Of a stretch of 64,000 nucleotides of DNA, positions 24,948-33,293 are shown in pieces. The DNA comes from Cyclobacterium marinum DSM 745 (GTDB lineage Bacteria; Bacteroidota; Bacteroidia; Cytophagales; Cyclobacteriaceae), in contig NC_015914.1 of NCBI RefSeq assembly GCF_000222485.1, forward strand, positions 4,384,001-4,448,000, in the 5' to 3' direction. The notes under the pieces are model-generated. The model searched no databases and was not told where the DNA came from. It was given only the letters and a program-made list of their open reading frames with translations. Position numbers and translations under genes: made by a program. Numbering within the stretch: the stretch's first letter is position 1; each line of letters begins with the position of its first letter.

Positions 24948-25828
24948 AAACTGAAGTAACTGAAAAAAGGTTACCCCTAATCAGTGTATGCATGATTACC
25001 TACAATCATGAAGCTTACATAGAACAGGCATTGGATGGAATATTTATGCAAACCGGTCCATTTGATCTTGAAGTTATTATATCTGATGATTGCTCTTTAG
25101 ACGATACTAAAAAAATTATCCAAAGAAAAATTATCCAAAATAATAATATTACCGTAAAATATTTCCCTCAAGAAAGTAATTTAGGTATAATTGAAAATTT
25201 TGTCTTTGCATTAAAACAATGTACAGGAAAATATATTTCTATTTGTGAAGGTGATGATTATTGGCTAGACAATAAAAAATTGGAAAAGCAAATGAGCCTT
25301 TTAGAAAACGATAAGGAGCTGGTTGGAAGTTTTCATTTTGTAAAGGTTCAATTTGAAGGGAAACCTTATCTTTCAAATATTTACTGTGAAGAGGTTCCTG
25401 AAATACTATGTACCGAAGATTTAATTGCAAAACGCTCTCTAATGCATACTTCATCTTTGTTTTTCAGAAAGGATGCATTGGTTTTCCCGGAGTGGTACAC
25501 GTCCTTTCTCAGTGGAGATTTTTCTTTATCATCAATTCTTTCTAAATGCGGTTGTTTTAAAAGAGTTAATGAAGTTATGAGTGTTTATAGAGTTCATGAG
25601 TATGGTGTTACTAATACTAAAGATTACAATATAAATAATACAAATCTTAAAGTGTTGATTCTTAAAAATTTGAATATTTTTCATGAATACAAGTATAATG
25701 AAAAGTTTGAAAAGGTGATTTCAGAGTTATTAAATCCACCGAAACGATCTAACATTTTTGTACAATTCAGGCGAAAGCTTAAGTTAGGTATCGTAATTAA
25801 AAGGGTTAAATATTGGATGAATAATTAG
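24944..25828 (+). CDS. GT2 glycosyltransferase
   Basis: A 294-residue family-2 transferase: PLISVCMITYNHEAYIEQAL, ISDDCSLDDTKKI (UDP-sugar motif) and ISICEGDDYWLDNKKLEKQ, where EGDDYW takes the DxD position. The C-terminus lacks membrane helices, so it should act on the cytoplasmic face. The GTG start at 24944 overlaps the TGA of the preceding gene, indicating translational coupling. It is a close paralogue of the next gene (same VCMITYNH, ISDDCS and ICEGDDYW motifs), so one probably arose by tandem duplication. It marks the entry into the AT-rich core of the locus. Donor and acceptor are unknown. Confidence 0.85.
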   Translation: MKTEVTEKRLPLISVCMITYNHEAYIEQALDGIFMQTGPFDLEVIISDDCSLDDTKKIIQRKIIQNNNITVKYFPQESNLGIIENFVFALKQCTGKYISICEGDDYWLDNKKLEKQMSLLENDKELVGSFHFVKVQFEGKPYLSNIYCEEVPEILCTEDLIAKRSLMHTSSLFFRKDALVFPEWYTSFLSGDFSLSSILSKCGCFKRVNEVMSVYRVHEYGVTNTKDYNINNTNLKVLILKNLNIFHEYKYNEKFEKVISELLNPPKRSNIFVQFRRKLKLGIVIKRVKYWMNN

Positions 25829-25845
25829 GTTAAATTTTTTTAGTT

Positions 25846-26766
25846 ATGGCATTTGAAGTAAGTGTTTGTATGATTACATATAATCATGCTGAATATGTAA
25901 GAAAAGCTATTCGTGGTGTGTTTAATCAAAGTTTAGATTTTAAAATTGAATTTGTAATATCAGACGATTGTTCTACTGATAATACTGTTAAAGAAGTTGA
26001 AGAAGAGATTAAAAATTCACCTAGTAATGTAAAAGTTAATTTTATAAAAAGGAATTCAAATGTTGGTGTTAATTTAAATTTTATAAATGCTTTAAAATCT
26101 TGCCAAGGGAAATACATTGCTATATGTGAAGGTGACGATTACTGGGTGGATATTAATAAAATAAAAATACAATATGAATTCTTGAAACGTAATCCAGATT
26201 TTGTTTTATCTTTTCATGATGGATATATAGCAAATGGTTTGAATTTGACGAAAAAGATGATTCTAAACTCATCTACTAAAAAAGATTTAAATTTTAATAA
26301 CCTAATTACCGTGGGTTATACTATCCCTACTTTAACAGTTTTTTTTAGGAATGTAATTATAGAAGATTTACCCAAAGAATTGTATGAGGTTACTAATTGT
26401 GATAGTTTTTTATTTATATACATTTCTCAATTTGGGAAGATTCATTTTCATAAAGAAATAGTAGATGTAGTTCATGTATATCATTATGGAGGGATTTGGA
26501 GTATGAAAAATAAATTGTATCAATCAATTGAAAGCTACAAAACATATAAATTAACATATCAATTTTTTAAAGATAAGCGAATTTATTATCTATTGAATAA
26601 TTTTGCTACTTCTATTATAATATATTCAATAAAAAATAAAAACTATTTGTTAGCCATTAAATACTATTTTAAAAATATTCTTAATATTCTTGTTTATCCA
26701 ACAATATTAAAAATTTTTTTAAAAAAACATATGGTATATATTAGTAAATTTTTACACTTAAGATGA
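25846..26766 (+). CDS. GT2 glycosyltransferase, paralogue of the preceding gene
   Basis: The 306-residue product shares VCMITYNHAEYVRKAI, VISDDCSTDNTVKEVE and IAICEGDDYWVDINKIK with the gene before it. The late part is rich in Ile, Lys, Asn and Tyr, reflecting the low GC of this stretch: in line 26581-26640 I count only 7 G or C in 60 bases. The start ATG is 18 bases after the previous stop. It should add one sugar of the repeat unit. The last four bases form an ATGA overlap with the next transferase, so the two are translationally coupled. Confidence 0.85.
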   Translation: MAFEVSVCMITYNHAEYVRKAIRGVFNQSLDFKIEFVISDDCSTDNTVKEVEEEIKNSPSNVKVNFIKRNSNVGVNLNFINALKSCQGKYIAICEGDDYWVDINKIKIQYEFLKRNPDFVLSFHDGYIANGLNLTKKMILNSSTKKDLNFNNLITVGYTIPTLTVFFRNVIIEDLPKELYEVTNCDSFLFIYISQFGKIHFHKEIVDVVHVYHYGGIWSMKNKLYQSIESYKTYKLTYQFFKDKRIYYLLNNFATSIIIYSIKNKNYLLAIKYYFKNILNILVYPTILKIFLKKHMVYISKFLHLR

Positions 26767-27569
26767 TTATGCTAGTTTCAATTGTTATGCCTACGTTTAA
26801 CAGAAGTGAACTTGTTTATGACTCCATACAAAGTGTTATTTGTCAATCATATTCAAATTGGGAGTTGATTATAGTTGATGACGGATCTTCCACCGAAGAG
26901 GTAAATAAAATAAAAAAATTTTCCTTTAAAAAAGAAAATATTTTTTTTTACAAAAGGCCTGATAAATTAGTCAAAGGTGCTAATTCTTGTAGAAATTATG
27001 GTTTAAGTAAATCTAAAGGTGAATTAATCAAATGGATGGATTCTGATGATCTATTGACTGAAGATGCCTTGCAAAAACAAGTAAGTATTTTCATGGTTAA
27101 GAAAGATGTTAAAATATGTCTAGGATATGGAGCTTTTTATTATCCTGATGACAATAATAAGTTGGAATATTGGTCAAGAAATAATACATCCGAAAATATT
27201 TTCTCTGATCATTTAGTTAATAAAATACGTTGGCCCATTGGAGGGATTTTGTGGAATAAAAGCCATTTTGAAACTGATCCTTTTCTTCCTAAACTATCAA
27301 ATTCTCAGGAATGGTTAATGCATAGTTTGCAATTAACCAAAACCAAATTTGATGAAATTTATAATCTTAAGGATATCGTTTATTTGATTAGAAGGGGACA
27401 TAATAGAATTAGCTCAGAGAAGTCTTCTAAATATTATTATAATCAATTTAAAGCTAGATATGTGTTATTTATCGAAGCTAAAAATTTGTCTTATAATGAT
27501 TCTTTTCAGTTACTAAAACAATTGATAATTTATTTGTTTTATACCATTCTATTCTTTATTAAAAAATAA
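26763..27569 (+). CDS. GT2 glycosyltransferase
   Basis: A 268-residue family-2 transferase with MLVSIVMPTFNRSELVYDSI, VDDGSSTEEVNK and KWMDSDDLLTEDA, the DxD-type site being DSDD near residue 90. It has no N-terminal signal; one hydrophobic stretch at the very C-terminus (LIIYLFYTILFFI) may anchor it to the membrane. The ATG overlaps the preceding stop as ATGA, and its own TAA shares a base with the next ATG. A run of nine Ts at 26941-26949 falls inside the coding sequence, a possible slippage point. Sugar specificity is unknown. Confidence 0.85.
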   Translation: MIMLVSIVMPTFNRSELVYDSIQSVICQSYSNWELIIVDDGSSTEEVNKIKKFSFKKENIFFYKRPDKLVKGANSCRNYGLSKSKGELIKWMDSDDLLTEDALQKQVSIFMVKKDVKICLGYGAFYYPDDNNKLEYWSRNNTSENIFSDHLVNKIRWPIGGILWNKSHFETDPFLPKLSNSQEWLMHSLQLTKTKFDEIYNLKDIVYLIRRGHNRISSEKSSKYYYNQFKARYVLFIEAKNLSYNDSFQLLKQLIIYLFYTILFFIKK

Positions 27570-28684
27570 TGAATTATATTTATCATATTTTAAATGATGA
27601 AAAGTTTTCCGATTGGGTGATTCAAGCCTATTCATCAAGCACCCCTAGAAAAAATAAATTTATTTTGATTTCTGATAATGGTAAAGTAAATCACCTTAAA
27701 AATGGTGATTTTAGTGTGCGCACTAGAAACTGGTTAATTAATGAGTTTACTCCTAATAGTAAAGATATTGTCATATTTTATTACCTACATCTACATAGTA
27801 TTAAGTTTTTAAATAAGTTTTCTGAGTCTGAATTTAAAAAAGTATGGATAGGATATGGGTCCGATTATTACTATTACCTGCTTAATAAATTTAATTTTCA
27901 ACCTTTATATTTAAAAGAAACCAATATAATAATTAGTAGATTAAATAAATCAAATATCTTGAAAAAGATATTATTGCCTTTTTACCAATTTCTTTTCTTT
28001 AAATTTAAAGTGTTTCCTGCCTTACAGGCTTTAGATTATTTTGCTCCTGTAATTCCAAATGAGTTTAAATTGATAAAAAAAGTGTATCCGGATTTAAAAT
28101 TTAAATATCTTAATTTTACTTTTGGAGACATCTCTTATTTGAAATGTAGTAATAATTTTGTTAATGGTTCAAATATATTATTGGGCAATAGTGCTACCTA
28201 TACCTGTAATCATATAGATGTTTTGGAAAACCTATCTGCCTTTAGGATCTCAAACCGTTTTGTAATACCTTTAGGTTACGGAAATCAAAAATACAAAGAA
28301 TTGTTACTTGATAGGTTACCCCAAAGATTTAAAAAAATCGATTTTTATTTTATTGATAAATTTTTACCAATAAAGGAATACAATGAATTATTAAATCAAT
28401 GTGGTTTTGCAATAATGCCCCATTTAAGACAGCAAGCTATGGGGAATATCTTTGCCTTGTTGTATTCCGGAACAAAATTATTTTTATTTATTGATAATCC
28501 GGTATCTGAATTTCTTAAAAACTTGGATGTTATTTTTTTCGATATTGAATCCCTATACGTTTCTCCATCATTATTGGACAAACCTCTGTCCAGAGAGCAA
28601 ATGCTACATAATCGTCAGGTGATTGGTAAATATTATTCCAAAGAAAATTCCTATAGTAAAGTTTTTCAAATTGATAAATTATGA
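27569..28684 (+). CDS. Glycosyltransferase, WecF-like (GT56)
   Basis: This 371-residue protein resembles the Fuc4NAc transferase WecF (family GT56). The run GNSATYTCNHIDVLENL near residue 205 corresponds to the WecF GNS...NHI motif. IPLGYGNQKYKELL and NQCGFAIMPHLRQQAMGNIFALLYSG follow at about 230 and 275, in the order of WecF, with the conserved RQQ.mG and a late glycine pair. It would transfer a 4-acetamido-4,6-dideoxy sugar from TDP-Fuc4NAc onto the lipid-linked chain. With the WecD-like acetyltransferase at 17883 it forms the second half of a Fuc4NAc module. No signal peptide is seen. Coupled to the neighbours by ATGA and TAATG overlaps. Confidence 0.78.
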   Translation: MNYIYHILNDEKFSDWVIQAYSSSTPRKNKFILISDNGKVNHLKNGDFSVRTRNWLINEFTPNSKDIVIFYYLHLHSIKFLNKFSESEFKKVWIGYGSDYYYYLLNKFNFQPLYLKETNIIISRLNKSNILKKILLPFYQFLFFKFKVFPALQALDYFAPVIPNEFKLIKKVYPDLKFKYLNFTFGDISYLKCSNNFVNGSNILLGNSATYTCNHIDVLENLSAFRISNRFVIPLGYGNQKYKELLLDRLPQRFKKIDFYFIDKFLPIKEYNELLNQCGFAIMPHLRQQAMGNIFALLYSGTKLFLFIDNPVSEFLKNLDVIFFDIESLYVSPSLLDKPLSREQMLHNRQVIGKYYSKENSYSKVFQIDKL

Positions 28685-29814
28685 TTATTTGCCGGATTGT
28701 AAGTCAACTTGATTTTGGAGGTGTTGAAGAAAGGCTCAGATTAACTAGTTTATTTTTTTCTAAACAAAGGAAATTTCAATTGCATATTCTAGTACTTGGA
28801 AATGGTGGATATGTCGCTGATACTTTGATTGAACTAGGTATATCTGTTACAATTCTTAATAAAGAAGTAAAAATCCCTAATGTCAGTCTTATTTTTTCGA
28901 TTAAGCAATTTCTTCATAAATATCGACCTAATATTGTGCATACTTCCGGTTCAGAAGCTAATTTTCATGGGATAATTGCTGCTAAACTATCCAATATCCC
29001 ATATATTATAGGGGAGGAAATAGGTTTTCCTAATCATGATTATAGATATCGCTTAATTTTCAAATTAGTTTATTTTCTAGCTGATAGGGTTATTGCAATT
29101 TCTGAAGCTGTAAAGAACAGAATTGTTAATCTTAATGAGGTATCTTCAAATAAGGTAGAAGTAGTTTATAACCCAGTTAATGATGTGATTTCTCCCCAAA
29201 AAGCTGTATCCAATGATTTAATACTTTTCACTAAGAATTCTCATGATCTAGTATTTGTTACTACATGTCGGCTCGTAGCTGTTAAAAACCTTCGTTTTTT
29301 TTTAGATGTATTTATGAAATTTGTGACTATTGAAAAATTTAGTAAATCCAAATTATTAATTGTAGGTGATGGTCCAGAGAAAGAAAAACTTATTCATCGC
29401 GTAAATGAATTGGGTATCACCAAAAATGTTACATTCCTTGGATTTTGTAGCTCTATATTTCCTGTTCTAGGTAAAGCGGACGTTTTTGTTTTACCATCCC
29501 TATCGGAAGGATTTTCTATTTCTTTAGTTGAGGCTATGCTTAATAATTTGGTCGTCATTTCAACTAATGTTGGTGGACCTTCAGAAATTGTAACTCATGG
29601 TTATAATGGTTTTTTGGTAGATCCCAAAAGTGAAAAGCAATGGCTTGAAACTTTAAAATCAGTATTCAACTTATCTTTAAAAAATAAGGCGGTAATAGGG
29701 AATAGGGCTTATGAAAGAGCGAAATTTTTTTCTTTAGGAAATTATGGTCAACATTTAATTCGATTGTATACAACCTACAATAAAAATAGTAATACGGCTT
29801 GTGGGGAAAATTAG
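28681..29814 (+). CDS. GT4 glycosyltransferase
   Basis: A 377-residue GT-B transferase of family 4. The N-terminal domain begins ICRIVSQLDFGGVEERLRL with the gly-rich loop. The nucleotide-binding C-terminal domain carries KLLIVGDGPEKEKL near 225 and the acidic E-x7-E motif in SLSEGFSISLVEAML near 273-287. It should use a UDP- or GDP-sugar with a retaining mechanism. A T9 tract lies at 29295-29303. It begins with an ATGA overlap and its own 3' end overlaps the following gene by 14 bases. It lies inside the AT-rich core. Confidence 0.85.
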   Translation: MIICRIVSQLDFGGVEERLRLTSLFFSKQRKFQLHILVLGNGGYVADTLIELGISVTILNKEVKIPNVSLIFSIKQFLHKYRPNIVHTSGSEANFHGIIAAKLSNIPYIIGEEIGFPNHDYRYRLIFKLVYFLADRVIAISEAVKNRIVNLNEVSSNKVEVVYNPVNDVISPQKAVSNDLILFTKNSHDLVFVTTCRLVAVKNLRFFLDVFMKFVTIEKFSKSKLLIVGDGPEKEKLIHRVNELGITKNVTFLGFCSSIFPVLGKADVFVLPSLSEGFSISLVEAMLNNLVVISTNVGGPSEIVTHGYNGFLVDPKSEKQWLETLKSVFNLSLKNKAVIGNRAYERAKFFSLGNYGQHLIRLYTTYNKNSNTACGEN

Positions 29815-30919
29815 AATTTTACATTGTATTGAAACCATTTCTTCCGGTGGTGTAGAAGTTTTAAGGCTTGGCTTTGCCAGAAATTATGACAAAGAACGTT
29901 TTGACTTGCGGATTGTTTGCACCAATGCTAAGGGACCTATCAAAGAAGCTTTGGAAAAAGAAGGAATACAAATAATTCAAGTTGGATCCTTCAAATCTCC
30001 TTTCGAGATTAAAAAGTACAAAAAGGTCCTAGGAGTTATCAAACAATTCTCTCCCCACATTATTCATGGTGCTGTTTTTGAAGGTATGAGTATGGCAAGT
30101 ATTTGTGGTTTCCTTGGTAAAGTTCCCATTATAATTTTAGAAGAAACTTCAGATCCTCAAAAAAGATCTAATAAGGCCATTTGGCTTCAAAGGCAAATGG
30201 CAAAATTAGCCGATGCTGTGATTGGTATTTCGCCTTCAGTAACTTATTACCTTAGGGATAAAGCAAAAATACCTTCCGAAAAAGTGTTTTTGCTAAACAA
30301 TGGAGTTGATAATTCTAATCTCTTTTTAAATACTCAAGATTGTCAAAGAGCAGATATTTTTCTTAAGAATTCTGATTATGTATTGGGGTCAGTTGGCAGA
30401 GTACATGACAATGTTAAAAGGTATTCTGATATTTTAAAGGCCATAAAGATTCTTAATGATCCAGAAATAAAATTTTTACTTATTGGAAGTGGACCGGATT
30501 TATGGAAATTAAAAGAGTTGGCTCGTAAGCTTAATATTGAAAAACAATTTATTTCTTTGGGGTTTAAGGAAGATACCTCAACTTATTATCAATTAATGGA
30601 TTGTTTTTGTATCCCCAGCTCACAAGAGGGGTTTGGACTGGCAGCAGTTGAAGCTATGTTCCACCAACTGCCTGTAATTGCAACAGCTGTAGGCGGGTTG
30701 AAAGATATAGTCCGGAATAAAAAAACAGGGATGTTAATACCACATTCAGACCCTCAAAGCATAGCAGATAGTGTTGTCTATTTAAAGAATAATCCAATAA
30801 TAAGCAGTAAAATGGGCGAAGAAGGATTTTTAAGGGCATCAAGTAGGTATGGTATTGATACCTATACAAATTCACTTGAAAATCTTTACCTTACATTTAT
30901 TAATAAGCGAAATAAATAA
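29801..30919 (+). CDS. GT4 glycosyltransferase
   Basis: The 372-residue product is another GT-B family-4 transferase: ILHCIETISSGGVEVLRL at the start, GSVGRVHDNVKRYSD, FLLIGSGPDLWKLKEL and the E-x7-E motif SSQEGFGLAAVEAMF near residue 275. It starts with GTG at 29801 inside the previous gene (overlap 14 bases), which supports co-translation. Its first ten residues MGKIRILHCI make the GTG the natural start. The composition returns toward the genomic average near its 3' end, after which the operon continues with the polymerase-like gene 11 bases later. Donor sugar unknown. Confidence 0.85.
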   Translation: MGKIRILHCIETISSGGVEVLRLGFARNYDKERFDLRIVCTNAKGPIKEALEKEGIQIIQVGSFKSPFEIKKYKKVLGVIKQFSPHIIHGAVFEGMSMASICGFLGKVPIIILEETSDPQKRSNKAIWLQRQMAKLADAVIGISPSVTYYLRDKAKIPSEKVFLLNNGVDNSNLFLNTQDCQRADIFLKNSDYVLGSVGRVHDNVKRYSDILKAIKILNDPEIKFLLIGSGPDLWKLKELARKLNIEKQFISLGFKEDTSTYYQLMDCFCIPSSQEGFGLAAVEAMFHQLPVIATAVGGLKDIVRNKKTGMLIPHSDPQSIADSVVYLKNNPIISSKMGEEGFLRASSRYGIDTYTNSLENLYLTFINKRNK

Positions 30920-30930
30920 TTTTTTAAAAA

Positions 30931-32166
30931 TTGATAGACATTTTTATTATATTATTGCTATTAACCCTGATATATAAATCTAATATCACTTTTAGTCAAA
31001 AATATAGAATACCCAATAAGTATTTATATCACTTACATTATCTCCTGGCTTATCATGTTTTTTTTAGTTTATTTTACGGTTGGTATATAATTAATTTTGG
31101 AGGAGATTCTCGAGGTTATTGGTTATTTACCATGGAGCAGGTAAAAATTGCTGATCCTACCTGGATGAAATATTTTGGAGAGGGAACTACTTTTATTCTT
31201 TGGTTAACTTATATTCCAAGTAAGGTTCTTGGATTGTCCTATCATACAGGCAATCTTTTGTTTGGTTTTTTGGGCTTTATTGGGATTCGTTATATTTTTC
31301 TCTTGGTTTATAAATACTTTCCAACCAATCATGAAATATTAGGTGTGCCTTTATTTCCTACGGTTTTTTATATAGCCAATTTACATTTTTGGACTTCGGG
31401 TGTAGGGAAGGATGCTTTAGCTTTTTGGGCCATTGCTTGGTTTCTATTTTCCATTCAGCAGTACAAAGAAAAATGGTGGCAGGCTTCCATTGCTTTCTTT
31501 TTTATTTATATGTGTAGGCCTCATATGGGGCAAGCGTTGATAGGAGGTGCTGCAATAGCTATTCTTTTAGGGACTGATATTAAGAGAGTCTATAAATTTG
31601 GTTTGGCAGCTTTGGCATTGATAGGTTCCATTTATATGAGTTCTTATACATTAGATGCATTGAAATTGGAAAGTTTTGACTTGGAAACCTTAGAAGCTTT
31701 TTCTGCAAGTAAGTCTGGGAATCTAAACACAAGCCATGTTGGCTCAGGAGTAAATATTTCTTCTTATTCGTGGCCCATGAAATTATTTACCTATCTTTTT
31801 AGACCTCTATTCTTTGACGCCCATAATATAGTTAGTTTTATAAGCTCCTTTGAGAACCTACTTTATTTATGGCTTAGCCTTTTTATCTATAAGAATTGGT
31901 CGCCGGAAGCTCTGCGGGACATGCCACTTTTTTTAAAAGCAGGTATGGTAACTTTTATTCCAGTTACCCTAGCATTTATGAATGCCTTAAGTAATTTGGG
32001 TATTGCCATGCGCATGAAAAATATGCTGATGATTTATTTTTTGCTTTTTTGTTTTTACTTGATCACACATAAAAAATACACCCTTTACCTGAGGAGTTTG
32101 GATCGGAAAAAATTCTTTCAGCGTAGGCAAGCCATTATTGACGCCAAAAAGAAAAATGCTATTTGA
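30931..32166 (+). CDS. Multi-spanning membrane protein, candidate polysaccharide polymerase (copy 1)
   Basis: A 411-residue protein with about ten hydrophobic helices. Conserved blocks shared with the gene at 34504 are GGDSRGYW (residues 52-59), NLHFWTSGVGKDAL (151-164), MCRPHMG (192-198), VNISSYSWPMKL near 272 and LSNLGIAMRMKN near 351. Position among glycosyltransferases, size and topology suggest a Wzy-type polymerase, although these proteins have little sequence identity and the assignment rests on context. The frame starts with a TTG codon at 30931 (MIDIFIILLLL). It has no homologue I can name. It begins 11 bases after the preceding GT4. Confidence 0.68.
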   Translation: MIDIFIILLLLTLIYKSNITFSQKYRIPNKYLYHLHYLLAYHVFFSLFYGWYIINFGGDSRGYWLFTMEQVKIADPTWMKYFGEGTTFILWLTYIPSKVLGLSYHTGNLLFGFLGFIGIRYIFLLVYKYFPTNHEILGVPLFPTVFYIANLHFWTSGVGKDALAFWAIAWFLFSIQQYKEKWWQASIAFFFIYMCRPHMGQALIGGAAIAILLGTDIKRVYKFGLAALALIGSIYMSSYTLDALKLESFDLETLEAFSASKSGNLNTSHVGSGVNISSYSWPMKLFTYLFRPLFFDAHNIVSFISSFENLLYLWLSLFIYKNWSPEALRDMPLFLKAGMVTFIPVTLAFMNALSNLGIAMRMKNMLMIYFLLFCFYLITHKKYTLYLRSLDRKKFFQRRQAIIDAKKKNAI

Positions 32167-32187
32167 TTACTTTATTTTTAATAGGCT

Positions 32188-33264
32188 TTGAAAAAAAGAA
32201 ATTTATTATTTCTGCCTAAATATACTAGAAAAGGAGCGAGTAGCAGATTAAGAACTTTCCAGTATTTGCCCTTATGGGAAAAGATGGGATATTCAGTTTC
32301 TGTAAGTTCATTTTTTTCTGAACGATACCTGGAAAAAATTTACAACCATCAATCTCCTGGGATTTGGCATGTTTTGAAATGTTATTTCCGTAGATTTTCA
32401 CTACTCTTCACGGTTTATAAGTACGATTTGATAATTATTGAAAAAGAGATTTTCCCTTATTTGCCGGCAATTGCTGAATGGATTTTATCTAAAATTAAAG
32501 GGTATTGGGTGGATTATGATGATGCTGTTTTTCATAATTATGACCAAGGTACCAATCGGTTGGTAAGTTTGCTTATGTCCAACAAGATTGACCAAGTGAT
32601 GCAATTTGCAAATAGGGTGATTGTCGGCAATGATTACTTAAAGAGAAGAGCCACTTTGGCCGGAGCATCAAATATTGTGGTTTTTCCCACGGTTATAAAT
32701 ACCCTCAGGTACAATAAAAAAGTTTATAATTCAATAAATACAACTGTAACCATTGGATGGATTGGCTCACCAAGCACCCTAAAATACTTAGAACCTATGC
32801 TACCGGTTTTAAATTGGCTTCATCAACATTATTCTATAAAGTTTTTATTGGTTAACGGTAAGAGTAAAATAAAGTTTGAGGGCGAAATTGAGTCAATTAT
32901 TTGGACAGAAGAAGGGGAGGTGGATGCCATCCATAAAATGGACATTGGCATCATGCCTTTGCCTGATAATCCTTGGGAAAATGGGAAGTGTGCCTATAAA
33001 TTAATTCAGTACATGGCTTGTGGCTTACCAGTGGTTGCCTCCCCAATAGGAATGAACAAAGAGGTGGTCAATCACGGTGAGAATGGATTTTTAGCCGGTA
33101 CATCTGAAGAATGGAAATGTTCCTTGGAAAAACTAATCCTCGACCCTCAATTGAGAATGGAGTTTGGAAAAAAAGGTCGGGAAAAAGTGTTTAGGGAATA
33201 TACCTTGCGGGGAAATTTCATGAGGTATAAGAAATTGGTTGAACTTGAATTGGATGGTAAATGA
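32188..33264 (+). CDS. GT4-like glycosyltransferase
   Basis: The 358-residue product has a GT-B fold signature: RLRTFQYLPLWEKMGYSVSV at the start, VTIGWIGSPSTLKYLEPML near 188, the nucleotide-sugar region MDIGIMPLPDNPWENGKCAY and then KLIQYMACGLPVVASPIG near 268-285. Residues MPLPDNPWENGKCAYKLIQY are characteristic of family-4 relatives in Bacteroidota surface loci. The start is TTG (MKKRNLLFLPKYTRKG); no ATG lies nearby in frame. It has no membrane segments. It should act on the cytoplasmic face of the inner membrane. Unlike neighbours, it is separated by 21 bases from the preceding gene. Confidence 0.8.
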   Translation: MKKRNLLFLPKYTRKGASSRLRTFQYLPLWEKMGYSVSVSSFFSERYLEKIYNHQSPGIWHVLKCYFRRFSLLFTVYKYDLIIIEKEIFPYLPAIAEWILSKIKGYWVDYDDAVFHNYDQGTNRLVSLLMSNKIDQVMQFANRVIVGNDYLKRRATLAGASNIVVFPTVINTLRYNKKVYNSINTTVTIGWIGSPSTLKYLEPMLPVLNWLHQHYSIKFLLVNGKSKIKFEGEIESIIWTEEGEVDAIHKMDIGIMPLPDNPWENGKCAYKLIQYMACGLPVVASPIGMNKEVVNHGENGFLAGTSEEWKCSLEKLILDPQLRMEFGKKGREKVFREYTLRGNFMRYKKLVELELDGK

Positions 33265-33293
33265 ACTGTTAAAGGGTTGTATCTTCTAAATCC

